The position numbers were made by a program, and so were the translations under genes. Positions 1 to 9,821 of a stretch of 20,323 bases of DNA are shown here, piece by piece. Origin of the DNA: Chara braunii (lineage: Eukaryota; Streptophyta; Charophyceae; Charales; Characeae). The DNA lies in assembly GCA_003427395.1 (NCBI GenBank), contig BFEA01001112.1, positions 171,787 to 192,109 on the forward strand, read 5' to 3'. Position 1 is the stretch's first letter. Each line of letters opens with the position of its first letter. Below the pieces are notes generated by a model, which was not told the DNA's origin, ran no database searches, and saw only the letters and a program-made list of their open reading frames with translations.

Positions 1-1110
1 GGGCCGGGGCGGGGGGGGAGGGGGAGGGGGAGGGGGAGGGAGAGGTCATGCGGAGGGGAGCCGGGAAGGGAGTAGATGAAGTAGAGGAAGGAAAGGAAGG
101 AGAGGAAAGAGAGGAAGGGCAAAAAGGCGCAAGTCGAAGCATCTGCCATCGGTCTATGCTCCATCGCTCCGCTCCTCGCTATGCTCGTTGCTCAACTAAA
201 GACTACGCCACCCTTCAGCGCCCAATACAAAGAAGAGACAGCAGCAGCTGGCGAGGAAGAGGGTCGCGAAGCAAATGGTGCAACCGATCAAAAAAGCAAA
301 GTGCCTCGTCGATAAGCGTAGAAAAATGCTCTCAGAGAGGCAGGCAACAAGCAGTACGCAGGCTATGGCGAGATTGGGAAGTAAGGCGAGGAGGAGGAGG
401 AGCAAGAATGCGGCGCTTCGCGCAGGCACGAGGGGGTCACACGGGACAGACCAGGTTTGGCAGGGCAAGTAGAGGCAGTATGCATGACGCTCGGCCGCTG
501 AGTGCTCAGGCACCGGGATACGAATGTAGAACCGGGAGGGTGCCGTTTGCCAAAAACGTTACCACTTCCTCCACCTCCTGCTGCACCTCTTCCAAGTCCC
601 AGTCGGCGAAAAAGCCCATGCCGCCCGTCGTTCTACTCAACCCGCCGCAGCCGCGAAGACCGGGAGCCTCGTTTGCTGTCAGAACCATTAACCGTACGGT
701 GGTCCGATGAATAGAACCCGTTGCGTTCTGTTCTGATATAGTCGCGATGCATGCTTCAAGAATCGTAGCCTTCCGATGCAAGCTATCGCTCTTAGTCACC
801 CATTCACACGTACCTATCCTACGGCCAAAAAGAGGACATTCAAGGGACAAAAAAAGAAAAAGAAAGAAAAAAAAGGGAAGAAAAAGGAAAAAGGAGAGAA
901 GGTCAGGGGCGAGGAAAAGAACAGGACCACAAAACTAAGACTAATTCACGCTATCACGTGCCTACGTATTACCACAGTCTCCGACCTTATTCGTTACGAC
1001 CCGAGAGCGGGCTGCTCGCGCAGTCCTCAGTTAGTCGGTTCTTATTGTCCAGGGGATTATTCACTAAGTTGGGTCTGTGCTACTCCTACCACCCCCATGG
1101 TCCAGAGACA
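1..1110. other. Unassigned region with purine-rich start; no recognisable gene
   Basis: The first 60 bases are an almost pure G/A tract of GGGGGAG-like units, and another A/G-rich tract lies at about 848-905. Several frames are open by chance in this GC- and purine-rich DNA. On the plus strand 48-710 is open for 220 codons, is very rich in Arg and Ser, and shows no motif. A short plus frame from the ATG at 181 to a TAA at 313 encodes 44 residues with an acidic Ala/Glu-rich end. On the minus strand 506-850 is open for 114 codons and includes the acidic, helix-like stretch DWDLEEVQQEVEEVV. None resembles a family I know, and overlapping frames on both strands compete. I treat it as non-coding or decayed sequence. 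Confidence 0.4.
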
Positions 1111-1114
1111 GAGT

Positions 1115-1242
1115 AAAAAAGGAAAAAGAAAAAGGGAAAAGGAAAAAGGGAAAAAGAGAGAAAGAGCAAAAAAAGAGAAAAAAAGGGAAAAAGAAAAAAG
1201 AAAAAAGAGAGAAGAGAGAAGAGAGAAGAGAGAGAGAGAGGA
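1115..1242 (+). repeat. 128-bp polypurine tract
   Basis: A/G-only sequence on the plus strand with a single pyrimidine (C at 1167). It grades from AAAAGG-type units into a GA dinucleotide run at its right end. Long polypurine/polypyrimidine tracts can form intramolecular triplexes. The Lys/Arg/Glu-rich and Phe/Ser/Leu-rich open frames across it on both strands come from base composition. Confidence 0.9.
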
Positions 1243-1330
1243 ATGCATGCACCCGTCCAGAGAATCGTCCAGCTCCGAGAATCCGCATTTCCAGCTCCTT
1301 ATTGTTTCTCTTCCTCCTTGTTACCTGTAT

Positions 1331-1361
1331 GCGTGTGTGTATGTGTGTGTGTGTGTGCGTG
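1331..1361 (+). repeat. (GT)n microsatellite
   Basis: An imperfect GT dinucleotide run, interrupted by GC and AT steps, followed at once by a G-rich stretch. Confidence 0.9.
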
Positions 1362-1397
1362 TATCGGGGGGAGGGGAGGGAGGACCCCTCCCCCACC

Positions 1398-1420
1398 AAT
1401 CAATCGATCAATCAATCAAT

Positions 1421-1452
<32 letters not shown>

Positions 1453-1478
1453 GAATCAAAAAAAACAATCAATCAATG
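1398..1478 (+). repeat. (AATC)n tetranucleotide microsatellite
   Basis: About twenty near-perfect tandem copies of AATC with a few substituted units (CGAT, ACCA, GAAT) and an A-run interruption near 1458-1465. The repeated Ser-Ile-Asn-Gln peptide in the open frame is a by-product of the repeat. Confidence 0.93.
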
Positions 1479-1483
1479 AAAAA

Positions 1484-1499
1484 ATATATATATATATTT
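1484..1499 (+). repeat. (AT)n microsatellite
   Basis: A short alternating AT run that follows the AATC array and leads into A- and T-rich sequence up to about 1570. Confidence 0.85.
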
Positions 1500-1574
1500 T
1501 AAATTATTTTAGGTAGTCACGAAAAACACCCCACCCCCAAAAAAAAAGAAAATTTTAATTTTTTTTGCAGCATT

Positions 1575-1740
1575 CCCATAGGGGACGACGTGCGCCGCCC
1601 GCGCGCGTGCACTGATTTCCCGCGCGCGCCCCCATTGGGCCTTAGCATGGTCGTGTGGGAACTCAGCTGCACGGGCTAGGCTGCGGGCCCGCGGCCGGCC
1701 TCCTCGGCCGCAGCCGAGTCGGAGGCGGCCGCGGCCCAGG
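1575..1740. other. CpG-rich patch with GC-rich inverted repeat
   Basis: Bases 1585-1640 are dense in CG dinucleotides (repeated GCGCGC). Bases about 1684-1738 form an imperfect inverted repeat with arms of about 20 bp, each built on CGGCCGC-type blocks and separated by about 10 bases. I see no start site, TATA box or reading frame that assigns it to a gene. It stands out from the AT-rich DNA on its left. Bases 1741-2028 to its right hold nothing I can identify beyond possible hAT remnants. Confidence 0.5.
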
Positions 1741-2028
1741 GGGACATATAGTAGTGACGTAATTCTATTAATAGACTAGACTAGACCTAGACACGGACTG
1801 GGCCGACCGGTATCGTTTCAGTTTTGGCCTCTATGGCCTCTACCTGCCAGGCTATAGGCTCTCATGCTACGGGCCAAGGCCATAGGGCCTCCCGACCTAG
1901 TGATAGCCCGTAGTGCGGCGTAAGGGAAATGTGGACCAGTAATTTTGAGAAATTACAGATGTGTCCCTCACGGATTTCCCGCAGTATTGAACTCTCGGTT
2001 ATTCCCTGACACAAACAAAATTACGAAT

Positions 2029-3688
2029 CTAACACACGCTGTTGCTGTAAAGCCTTGTGGTCAGGTCTCGGCAATAAAAATCAGCAAGTCATTGCATAAT
2101 ATCTGTCACGACATATGTGGCGCCCTGCGTAGTCCCGATGAGGTAGTTGCACAACGTCTGACCCCAAATGTTGGTTCATTCGTCAGTCATGATCGTGCAA
2201 CCGAAGTTAGCTGAAGTAGCGAGGACAGGTTTCACAAACTTTTGGAATTCGGCATTCAGCTCATCCAAAAGTGTAGTGCGGATCATGTGGTACGTGGGGG
2301 GTTTCGGGGTGGGCGCTCCGGGAACCCCAGGCGGGATTATCACTGTCAACATGTGCTTGAAGCTCTCAAGCTTCACGCAGTTGAACGACATGCCGCTCTC
2401 AACAATGAATCGCATGATCTGCAGGTGCCATGCTTGCTGTAGAGGGTCATTGTAATCCGAGGTTACCGCATGTTGCCTGAACCTACCCCTCCCTCGTGCC
2501 CCAATGTCGGAACCCAGCGAATCACACACACCACCGCCGGCCGCAGGTGATGCAGGAGGGCCCGACTTGGAGCTGTGATATTGCATAAATTTTGCAAAGG
2601 ATCCAATGTCCCAAAAACACCGTACTGTGAGGTCTGGGCCTTCACGGGTGCAGGCGTGGGTGACAAATCCGAAACCTGAACGGGGTCGTCGGGCGGGACA
2701 GTGCCCGCCCCATCAGGGACCGATGCAGTGGCCTCTGCAACAAGTGCCGAAGGGAAGTCAGGTGTAGGACCTCGTGCTTGCGAAGGAGGCGGTGGTAACC
2801 ATGGATAAGCAGCGGAATGATGCCTCATTGCTGTCAGTCCCGCCACGGGCGGACCTGCGGCTGCACATGAAAATCGTGCAACCCTTTCCCTGTTCTCAGT
2901 GAACAACGAGGCGAGGCCGGCTGCTGTGCCTGCGTCCTTTCCCCACCCACGACCCTCAAAGAAAGCACAAGTCCTTGGTTCATCGAACTGCACAGGTCCC
3001 CCGGCACGCGAAATTGGCACAGGGCCTTGCGCATCAGGCTGCGCTTCTACCAACGGTGTGACACGCGCATCACGTGCACACCCACCAGAAACCGCACCAG
3101 CAACGGGTGTGGGAATCATCGGATGAAGCGGTGCAGGTGAGACTGCCGCTAGACGAGGGGGGAGCGCTGCACGTGGAGCACGTGGAGATGGTGATGCCTG
3201 CGAGGGGGCGACGAACAACAGGGACGGTGGAACGACGTTCTCAGAAAAACGAATTGGTGGCCATTGAAAAGAGGGATGATCTAGAGGGAGAGACTGCAAA
3301 GCCTGCATGGCTGAAGCCCTTTGTGCACGACACTTCGACATATCCTTTGACCAAATTGAGTGCCATACCGGCGGAGTCGTCGCGGGGCATCTGTAGCCCT
3401 CGCCACGAAAAAAGTGTTCCTTTGCATTGCGAGCACCCCCACAAATAGAACGGCCACATAACTTGCAAACATAGCGACGCCCGTTTTTTCGCCCGAGCGC
3501 AGTGGATCTGTCTAAATAACGACCACGAGCGACAAAATGTCAAACAGGATTATCCCGTTTCGCATCTGCCTTTGGATCAACCCTGAAAGGGGAGTCAAAG
3601 GTTTTCGTGTTGTGACCTTTTTTACCAGAGTCTGTCTTCTTCCCTGTTGTCGAGGAAAAGTCCGTGGGGCCCTTTCCAGTGTTACCGC
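2029..3688 (-). pseudogene. hAT-type transposase remnant: BED finger plus start of DUF659
   Basis: A broken transposase of the hAT superfamily (cut-and-paste DNA transposons). Reading leftward from 3688, a Lys/Asp/Ser/Thr-rich N-terminal stretch meets an in-frame TGA at 3540-3542, then the frame stays open to 2463. Just after the stop lies a BED-type zinc finger (DNA binding) with Cys-x2-Cys-x13-His-x8-Cys spacing, starting RYVCKLCGRSICGG at about 3480. A long Pro/Ala-rich linker follows. At an A5 run (2613-2617) the frame shifts, and the second frame (2586-2176) holds the beginning of DUF659: FIVESGMSFNCVK, then FGCTIMTDE. Family members usually have Asp-x-Trp at that last point; here a TGA (2176-2178) follows Glu. 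More in-frame stops lie at 2089-2091 and 2029-2031. The C-terminal dimerisation domain is absent. The frame runs into the LTR at 3689, so the N-terminus is displaced or lost. No terminal inverted repeats were identified. Confidence 0.82.
3355..3480 (-). other. BED-type zinc finger coding segment
   Basis: Translated on the minus strand, this stretch has CKLC at its start, a His 14 residues after the second Cys (KEH), and a closing Cys nine residues later (GYRC). Aromatic and basic residues lie around it, and WSKDMSKC follows. That is the C-x2-C...H...C layout of plant hAT BED fingers, which bind the transposon ends. All four metal ligands are present, so this part has decayed less than the rest. 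Confidence 0.75.
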
Positions 3689-4648
3689 TGTCGAGCGCAT
3701 CGACCTCCGCCTTTTTCTTGCGAAGAGGCGGGAGCCCTCCCCGCCATGTCATGCAGGAGTAAACAAAACAAAACAAAATGAGAGACAACTCGAAAACGAT
3801 GCATAATAATTCCTGCGAACCGCCAAGACGGACGTGGTTCCATCGCTCCTTCACCGCTCTAGCCGGGTGCGCCAGCTATACATCCCACGGCCCCCTTCGA
3901 TATGATAGGTTCCCGTGGGGCATAAACTTCCCTTCCCTAAGGGGTTGTCACTACCCTTAGGGCCGTATCCCTATTCAGCCACTAACCCACATGCGAAAGC
4001 TTTTAAATGCAATCGCAGAGGTAGATCAGCCGAGGGTGTTTGCTCGTCTCGCTGTAGTATAGGAAACGCTTGGTTAACGCCGAGTGGACCCGAACGTCGT
4101 CCGTTCCCTACGGCACTGAGCTCCAAAGTACGGAACGTACGTTGGTCGATTAAAACGGTCTTAATCAAGCGTGAAACCCTCAAATACGATCCTAGTCCCT
4201 TGACAATCGTTTGGAAAATAAAATAATAAAATCCATATCTTGTATCACATCACGCAAGATCAAGTTTTGGCTTGATGAGCCGGTTTGGCCAGAGTAAGTT
4301 CTTGTCGTCACATATAACCGAAGAAACCCTTACATTGCCATTTCCAAGACGAAAGATTATCATTGAAGAAAAAAAAATAAGAAATTTCATCCTAAAATCT
4401 AGCCTACAGAAACTTGTCAGTAAGTACGGCATGCAAGTGAATTCCACTGCTACCATGCAGATCAACAAGTGATCTGGTTTCTGGCTGAAGTTTGAATTTT
4501 TGGTTCAACCACACTTCCGCTATCATCTTCAACTTACTTCTAATATGGGTTTTCATGCATGTGATTACCTCTCAATGCATAAGCATGATAGTGCAATCAT
4601 CGGGGTGATCCAAATACTATCCATCTGGTTGGTCCTATCCACGAAAGA

Positions 4649-4667
4649 TTTTTTTTTTTTTTTTTTT
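4649..4667 (+). repeat. Poly-T run in the left LTR
   Basis: Nineteen T on the plus strand, thus poly-A on the element's strand, preceded there by AATAATTA. The right LTR has 21 T at 13140-13160. It lies downstream of the gene-like segment on the same strand, in the position of a retrotransposed poly-A tail, although a simple homopolymer is equally possible. Confidence 0.8.
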
Positions 4668-5046
4668 AATTATTACCCGTGTAGAGTCACATAAACGTGA
4701 CCCATAAGGACAACTCTCCACGACACTTGATTCATAATGGCGGCCTAGACATGATAGAGCTGTCGGCCTTCTCGGGCCTCAACCTCAATCCGGTCGAGTC
4801 GTGCGAGCTCCTCGCCGTGAAAAATTAAGGCGGTAATGCGTCCGCTCCGCTTGACACAAACTGTTCACGTACCATAGAGGGAAGCCATCCGCGAAGCTAG
4901 CCTCCAAACTATGGCGCGAAATGGCTGTCGCATTCGAAAGAGGTGCCTAGTCGTGGTGTCCTTAATCCGGATAACGCCGTAGCGCTTTTCGGACAGGGTA
5001 ATTTTAACACTCACAATGATCCGAGAAGGCATTGGAGGTTACTCAC

Positions 5047-5808
5047 GCGATGGAAATAAATAGTATATCCATGAAATTCTTCCGGAAGTCTGGCCATATT
5101 GGCACGAACATCTGCTCGCGAGTTAGGAAAAAATCCTAGCTCATTTCTAAGCAATCCAACAAAACCAACCCAACGTGTGCCCGAACAAGTAATAATCGCT
5201 CCGCGCGCCGGATCAGCTCCTCATCCATAGTGTCGCGAACCAGCAGATATCTGGCCTGAGTAAGATCCCGACGTCCGCTAGTCGTCTACACACCTGAAAG
5301 AGTCACTTGTTAGAAGAGACGTCCCAGATTTCACAAGCCTCGTCATCGAACGCCGTGACGTGAAAACGTTCAGAGCAAAAAATATTAAATTTATTCGCAC
5401 CCGTCTCACATGAAGAAGGAGACTGAAAGGTCCTTGCTGACCGTTCAACCATAGTAAAATATAGAGAAACACTCCTCTGATCTCAGGAATGTTTTCTCTA
5501 ACGGGATTTACTTCATGAATTACGACGAGATTCATGTCTCCGTAATCTCGGGATGGATTTGGAGGCGCAAATTCATACCGCAAGATATGTTGTTCATGCT
5601 CTATCAAGAAAATATAATTCCGCGGTGGGTTCCTCACGCTTCCATCCCAAAACCGCGGTGCATCCCTTTGCAAAAAAACTTCGAGTGGAATATAGACCAA
5701 GCGTTCTTTTCGTATCATACCGGCGCGTGATCGTGTCGGCACTTCTGTCCATTCTATTGCCGCCTCTCGCGTGTTGAACAATCGAAGGATCACTGCTCTT
5801 GTGGACAT
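5047..5808 (-). pseudogene. Unrecognised gene-like segment in the left LTR
   Basis: From the ATG at 5808 a 176-residue frame runs to a TAG at 5278, starting MSTRAVILRLFNTREA and including NYIFLIEHEQHILRYEF and MNLVVIHEVNP. I recognise no family. Just upstream is TTTTGTCATTCAG, a good splice-acceptor-like sequence. Beyond the stop, a shifted frame (TSGRRDLTQARYLL...) continues. Near 5185 about 10 bases present in the other LTR are missing, which breaks that frame. It then resumes as SRADVRANMARLPEEFH and stops aligning with coding sequence at GTGAGT (5041-5046, minus strand), a splice-donor-like site. Its strand is that of the element. The segment may be a captured host gene fragment with introns or an element-specific gene. 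The frame over 5278-5808 is intact, but I doubt it is functional. Confidence 0.4.
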
Positions 5809-6461
5809 CTGAATGACAAAATAATGACTTTGTCAGAATAAATTTATATATATCAAACTCTGTACTCAACTCTCTTTCCCTCCCCGGAATGTGATTCTTG
5901 TGTCATGGTTCCACCACGAACGTAGTGCCTACTTGCACTCCTTTAACACTATTCAAACATGAACTGGCCTTCTTTTGGCGCCAGTTCCCCATATGTTGGT
6001 GGCACTTAAGAGGGCCATCCAAAAGGGTACTAAATTCAGTCTTCCCCTCACTTGAAAGCATGAGAAAAGTGACTACCCTTAGCCACAAGATACCCTACCC
6101 TCTAGGAAGTGGTATGGAATACCCCTCCTCCTCGCCCGAACGCATTGTTCAGGTCTCAGAAGTTGGGCTGGCTCCACCGCCATACAACATAGTATTCCCC
6201 TGTAAAACGGTCCACTCCAGGTCAATAACAGGGTCGACTCCTAAATCAACGAACCCCTGCGCCAGATGCTTCCTAGACAGAAGAAGTCCTTGTTTCTAGG
6301 CGTAGACGTTTTTCTCTATACCTTTCTACCGAAGGATGACTTAGACGAATCGGAAAATAGTTCGAGAGAGAAGTTAAGATTTTTTTTTGGACGGTCTCAG
6401 AAGTAAATGGTCGTTCGGTATGGAATGGGGTGATCCTTGGGGAAAATACTAAATTAATTTT

Positions 6462-6626
6462 TTATTCTTCAACTTCGTCTTCCAAGATTTCCATTTTTTC
6501 GGCACCCGTCAAATCATCCTTTTCATTATATTCTTTTCTTGACATACAAACAGGTAAAGAGTTGAAGGAGAGTAAACATTTGCATCCTCCCTTGAACAAG
6601 CATAATGCTACTCTCTTCTCACACAT
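6462..6626 (-). pseudogene. Small ORF with acidic C-terminus in the left LTR
   Basis: Minus-strand ATG at 6626 to TAA at 6462, 54 codons, ending KEYNEKDDLTGAEKMEILED and then EVEE. The acidic tail and its stop position are kept in the right LTR (stop at 15278-15280). There, a TGC codon in the middle has become TGA. AATAAAAAATTAA just past the stop resembles a plant polyadenylation signal. It may be the last exon of another captured fragment or chance. No family is recognised. Confidence 0.2.
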
Positions 6627-6760
6627 ATTCCTTTATTTACCTTCACAATCAACAAGGGAAACAATCCAAAATCAACCATTCCCCAACCAAAGTCAGCCCC
6701 TTTTACATGCATGACATCACACATTTTACTCTAATCCAAAGCGAGGTCATGCAAGGTGTG

Positions 6761-6952
6761 GGTTCACACATGTGTGTAAGGGAAGCTGAGCCACAACTGA
6801 CTGACCTTGAGTGAAGTCTGGTCGGGTTCACACAGGTGTGTAAGGGAAGCTGAGCCACAACTGGCTGACCTTGAGTGAAGTCTGGTCGGGTTCACACAGG
6901 TGTGTAAGGGAAGCTGAGCCACAACTGACTGTCCTTGAGTGAAGTCTGGTCC
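6761..6952 (+). repeat. Three 64-bp tandem repeats in the left LTR
   Basis: Units start GGTTCACACA at 6761, 6825 and 6889, and include GTAAGGGAAGCTGAGCCACA and CCTTGAGTGAAGTCTGGTC. The right LTR has one diverged unit at 15589-15652, so the array expanded in this LTR or contracted in the other. Confidence 0.93.
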
Positions 6953-8367
6953 GGCTCTCTCAAGAAAGCCGGGTAATATTCCAATCAGAAGAAAAAATCG
7001 CCTTTAAATATGAAAGTATGCGACCCACATGAAAATACGCGGCTTACATATTCACAAGTTGTGGTCGTTTCACTGAACGACGGTCCGCCTTCTTCTCTAA
7101 GTGCCTGATCACACCAAGGTTGGGTCCATTGAGATGTCTGAATGAGATAACCCTCGAAGAGGGTTCTCCCATGATCCAAACCCACGTCGCCCCAACATAC
7201 CGGACAGTCCCAACGCAGTCCCCACTGCACCTTCACCACCAAGGATACTCCCTAACCAACCGCAAGTCCACACCGCCTCCCATCACCATGTCCGCTCACA
7301 ATAGCCACACCAACATGTCGGTCCCGATCACAACAACCAGTGCCACCTAGTCCCAAAATGATCCCAGATGGTCCCAATGCAATCCCATACTATCGCCCGC
7401 AATACCAGATGGTCCATAACTCAAAACCGCTTGCACTCCGCGCCGCAAAAAAAATTAAAGGTAAAAGGTGACCCTGGTTGAAAACAGCATATGCCGCGAG
7501 CCCCCCAAAAAAATAAAGGTGTCCTTCCGGTGCAAATCGCAAGTGTCGCAATTACAATAGCCAGTGCGGCGTGCACTCACTCTGCGATCTCTTCATGCCG
7601 CCGGTCCACGCACCCTCGCACAGTCCCAAATATGCACCACTACCACAAAACATATAACGGAAGACCATCACTAGTCACTCTATCAATCGATACCATGGCT
7701 GCCCCGCAGCACCACCGCCAGATCACACACCAAAAAAATAAGCTTCACTGTGACGCGGCGTTTTCCCTCACATTAGTGTCGTCGCCGTGCCGACTACCTG
7801 ACAACACTTCCCTACTTGAAAAATATCGACGTCATGGCCAATTCCGGCAGCATGATCCCACTGACTACACTATCGTTGCCGTGCTGCTGATCGAGCAGCA
7901 CCTCCCCACACTCACATTAAAAAAAACATCGGCTCCGCGCTGCAAATCCGGTAGCCCCTTCCCTTAGGAAGGTCTTGATGTCGCGGCGGCAGTCCGGCAG
8001 CACAACCCCACTAAAATAGGTGCTGCTTGTCGCATCGTCCGGACCCTGACGCAGCAGTTTGTGCAAAAAGCTCCCAGCCCTCAGCTATGGCTGCCTCGCT
8101 TTTCTTCCTCCAACTCCCTGCAGACCTCCACTCCACCAGCAGCACCTCCACCGGCAGCACCGCCCCTCTCCAACAACATGCAGCAGCCAGCCAGCACTCA
8201 CTTAAGTGAATGGCCCAGCAGTACTGCCACAAGTGAGAGGCTGCTGGATGAGGAGTTGTCTTTTATAGCCAGCCGAAGGCATGTGGGCAGCTGCCTTGCA
8301 CACAGCCAGGCAAAAATTCGTCGGTGCTCCTGGCCCTTGATCAAAATCAACGACTCGGAGCCTGGTG

Positions 8368-8395
8368 CCTTGGTTTTCCCCTAGGGGAACCAAGG
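8368..8395. repeat. Palindrome in the left LTR
   Basis: CCTTGG, TT, then the perfect 14-base palindrome TTCCCCTAGGGGAA, then CCAAGG. A 20-base-paired hairpin or cruciform with one TT bulge is possible. It is identical in the right LTR (16897-16924), whereas nearby sequence has diverged. Confidence 0.85.
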
Positions 8396-9138
8396 TCATC
8401 AACCCCCAGGAATACCTAGGCGTTTTCCCAGGCCAGGTGCTCTCGGAAATGGCTGTATTCAGCCACTTACTGCAACCTGCCCAAAACGAACAGGCCCAGT
8501 CCCATCAGCCCCTAGAAACTTCTGGGGCTGCACCTGTTCCACGACCGCGGCCACATTCGCGGCCGTTACTTTTTTCTCCTTACACTTCCTTTTCTTTTTT
8601 TCTTTTCCTTTCCTTTTACCCCCCCAACTAGCTGAGTGCCCGCACCTGGGCGCCAACAGTGCTAGGTTCGGGCGCGCCCTTTGGGCTTGCAGCTCGTTTC
8701 CAAGACGAACGACGCATCAGGGTTTGTCACTGTTGGCCGAACGAGCTACACCCCAAAGGCAGAAAAAACGCCAAAAAAAGAAAAACAAAAAACAAAACGA
8801 CGAAAACGAAAAAAATAGAATAAAAATAAAAACGAGCTTACTTGGTTCTGCCTCGTTGACAGAGTACCTTCCAGTGGTGCTCGTTGCTGTTGAAATACAG
8901 GCCCGAACTCGAATCGAAGCGCCATGGGGTATGAGGGAACTCAAAAAGCACATGGCCACATTGCACTACTCACCAAATGTGCAAAATGAGAATGAATCTT
9001 CTAGTGGAACATGGAAAGATACACTTCCATAGTTTGTCTTTTATGCAAGTAGGGAGAGGGAGTGGAGAGGCGCTCGTTGCTTACCAACGATGCTTTGTCC
9101 CTTGCGAAACGGGGGGGGAGAAAAGAAAGGAAAAGCAA

Positions 9139-9172
9139 AAAATAATAATAATAATAATAATAATAATAAAGA
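9139..9172 (+). repeat. (ATA)n microsatellite in the left LTR
   Basis: About ten AAT/TAA triplets next to a G-run (9110-9118). The matching place in the right LTR (about 17684-17728) is longer, and begins with AAAAT units before the AAT triplets. Confidence 0.9.
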
Positions 9173-9737
9173 ATTTAACATGATGCATCTTTTTCGAGAA
9201 CTTGGCAAAATACGCTATCATACTTAGTTTCCCCCTGTTGCAGCACGTTCATCGAAACGAACGGGCGCAGACTTCACGAGAACGTAAGGGGGGAATCTAA
9301 AGAGACAAAAAAAAGAAGAAAATCTTAAACAAAATCTAACAAGCAAATCTAAAAAAAAAAAAAAAAAAAAAAAATCTACATTAAAAACGAAATGGTTGCC
9401 CGATAAAACGGGCGCCTGGCCCCTCTCATAGGGACTGTAAGTCCCTTCACTTTTACCGGCACCACTTGGCGCATCGTTTTAATTTTTTTTTTTTCTATTT
9501 TTTTTCTTGTCCTACCCAACGGTCATATCCGCCTCGTGGGCCTCCCAAGACGCGTTGGGATACCGACCCGAGTTCGAATCCAAAAAAACTTTGACCATTT
9601 CTTGGTTTGTGTATCATCTTTGCTCAGGGGCCATGCAGTTTTACAGCACGGTTGATTTCAGCCGCGCGATCTGGATGATCGCACGACCGAAATTAGCCGC
9701 GCCATACTGCTCCGAGATCGGGCCACTCCGACAAAAG

Positions 9738-9821
9738 GAGCTAGCCTAATTTCGGTATGTCGGGTTCGATGTCTGCGTCTGCGGCATATGAGCCTGAAGT
9801 CTTACCTATTGGGCTAGCTCC
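9738..9821 (-). other. tRNA-like hairpin segment in the left LTR
   Basis: On the minus strand the segment starts GGAGCTAGCC and ends GGCTAGCTCC, perfect 10-base complementary arms. The interior carries TAGCCCAATAGG, a close match to the RNA polymerase III A box (TRGCNNAGTNGG). About 35 bases later comes ATCGAACCC, a weaker B-box-like match. GGCTCATATGCC in the middle could form a small stem with CAT in its loop, as in a Met anticodon. The overall length (84) is tRNA-like, but a proper T arm is not seen. It may be a SINE head or a fossil tRNA. Confidence 0.35.

Noticed and set aside
48-710. 220-codon plus-strand frame at the left end
   Set aside because: Arg/Ser-rich with no motif, in purine-rich DNA where other frames on both strands are also open; not enough to call a gene.
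1398-1478. CRISPR-like array
   Set aside because: It is a plain AATC microsatellite without spacers, in eukaryotic DNA.
776-1516. Long plus-strand open frame (246 codons)
   Set aside because: It crosses the purine tract and the GT and AATC microsatellites, and its Lys/Glu and Ser-Ile-Asn-Gln runs are produced by those repeats.
5903-6088. 61-codon minus-strand frame, also at 14719-14904
   Set aside because: Same length in both LTRs, but with many amino acid changes and no motif; may be flanking exon sequence, not supported alone.
6430-6714. 94-codon plus-strand frame also found at 15231-15530
   Set aside because: Conservation between LTRs is expected for any sequence there, the composition is Ser/Pro-rich, and it opposes the element's strand.
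9507-9580. tRNA gene suggested by GAGTTCGAATCC near 9566
   Set aside because: The B-box-like sequence has no properly spaced A box or cloverleaf on the plus strand, and the right LTR copy has lost the match (GAGTTTGAATCC).
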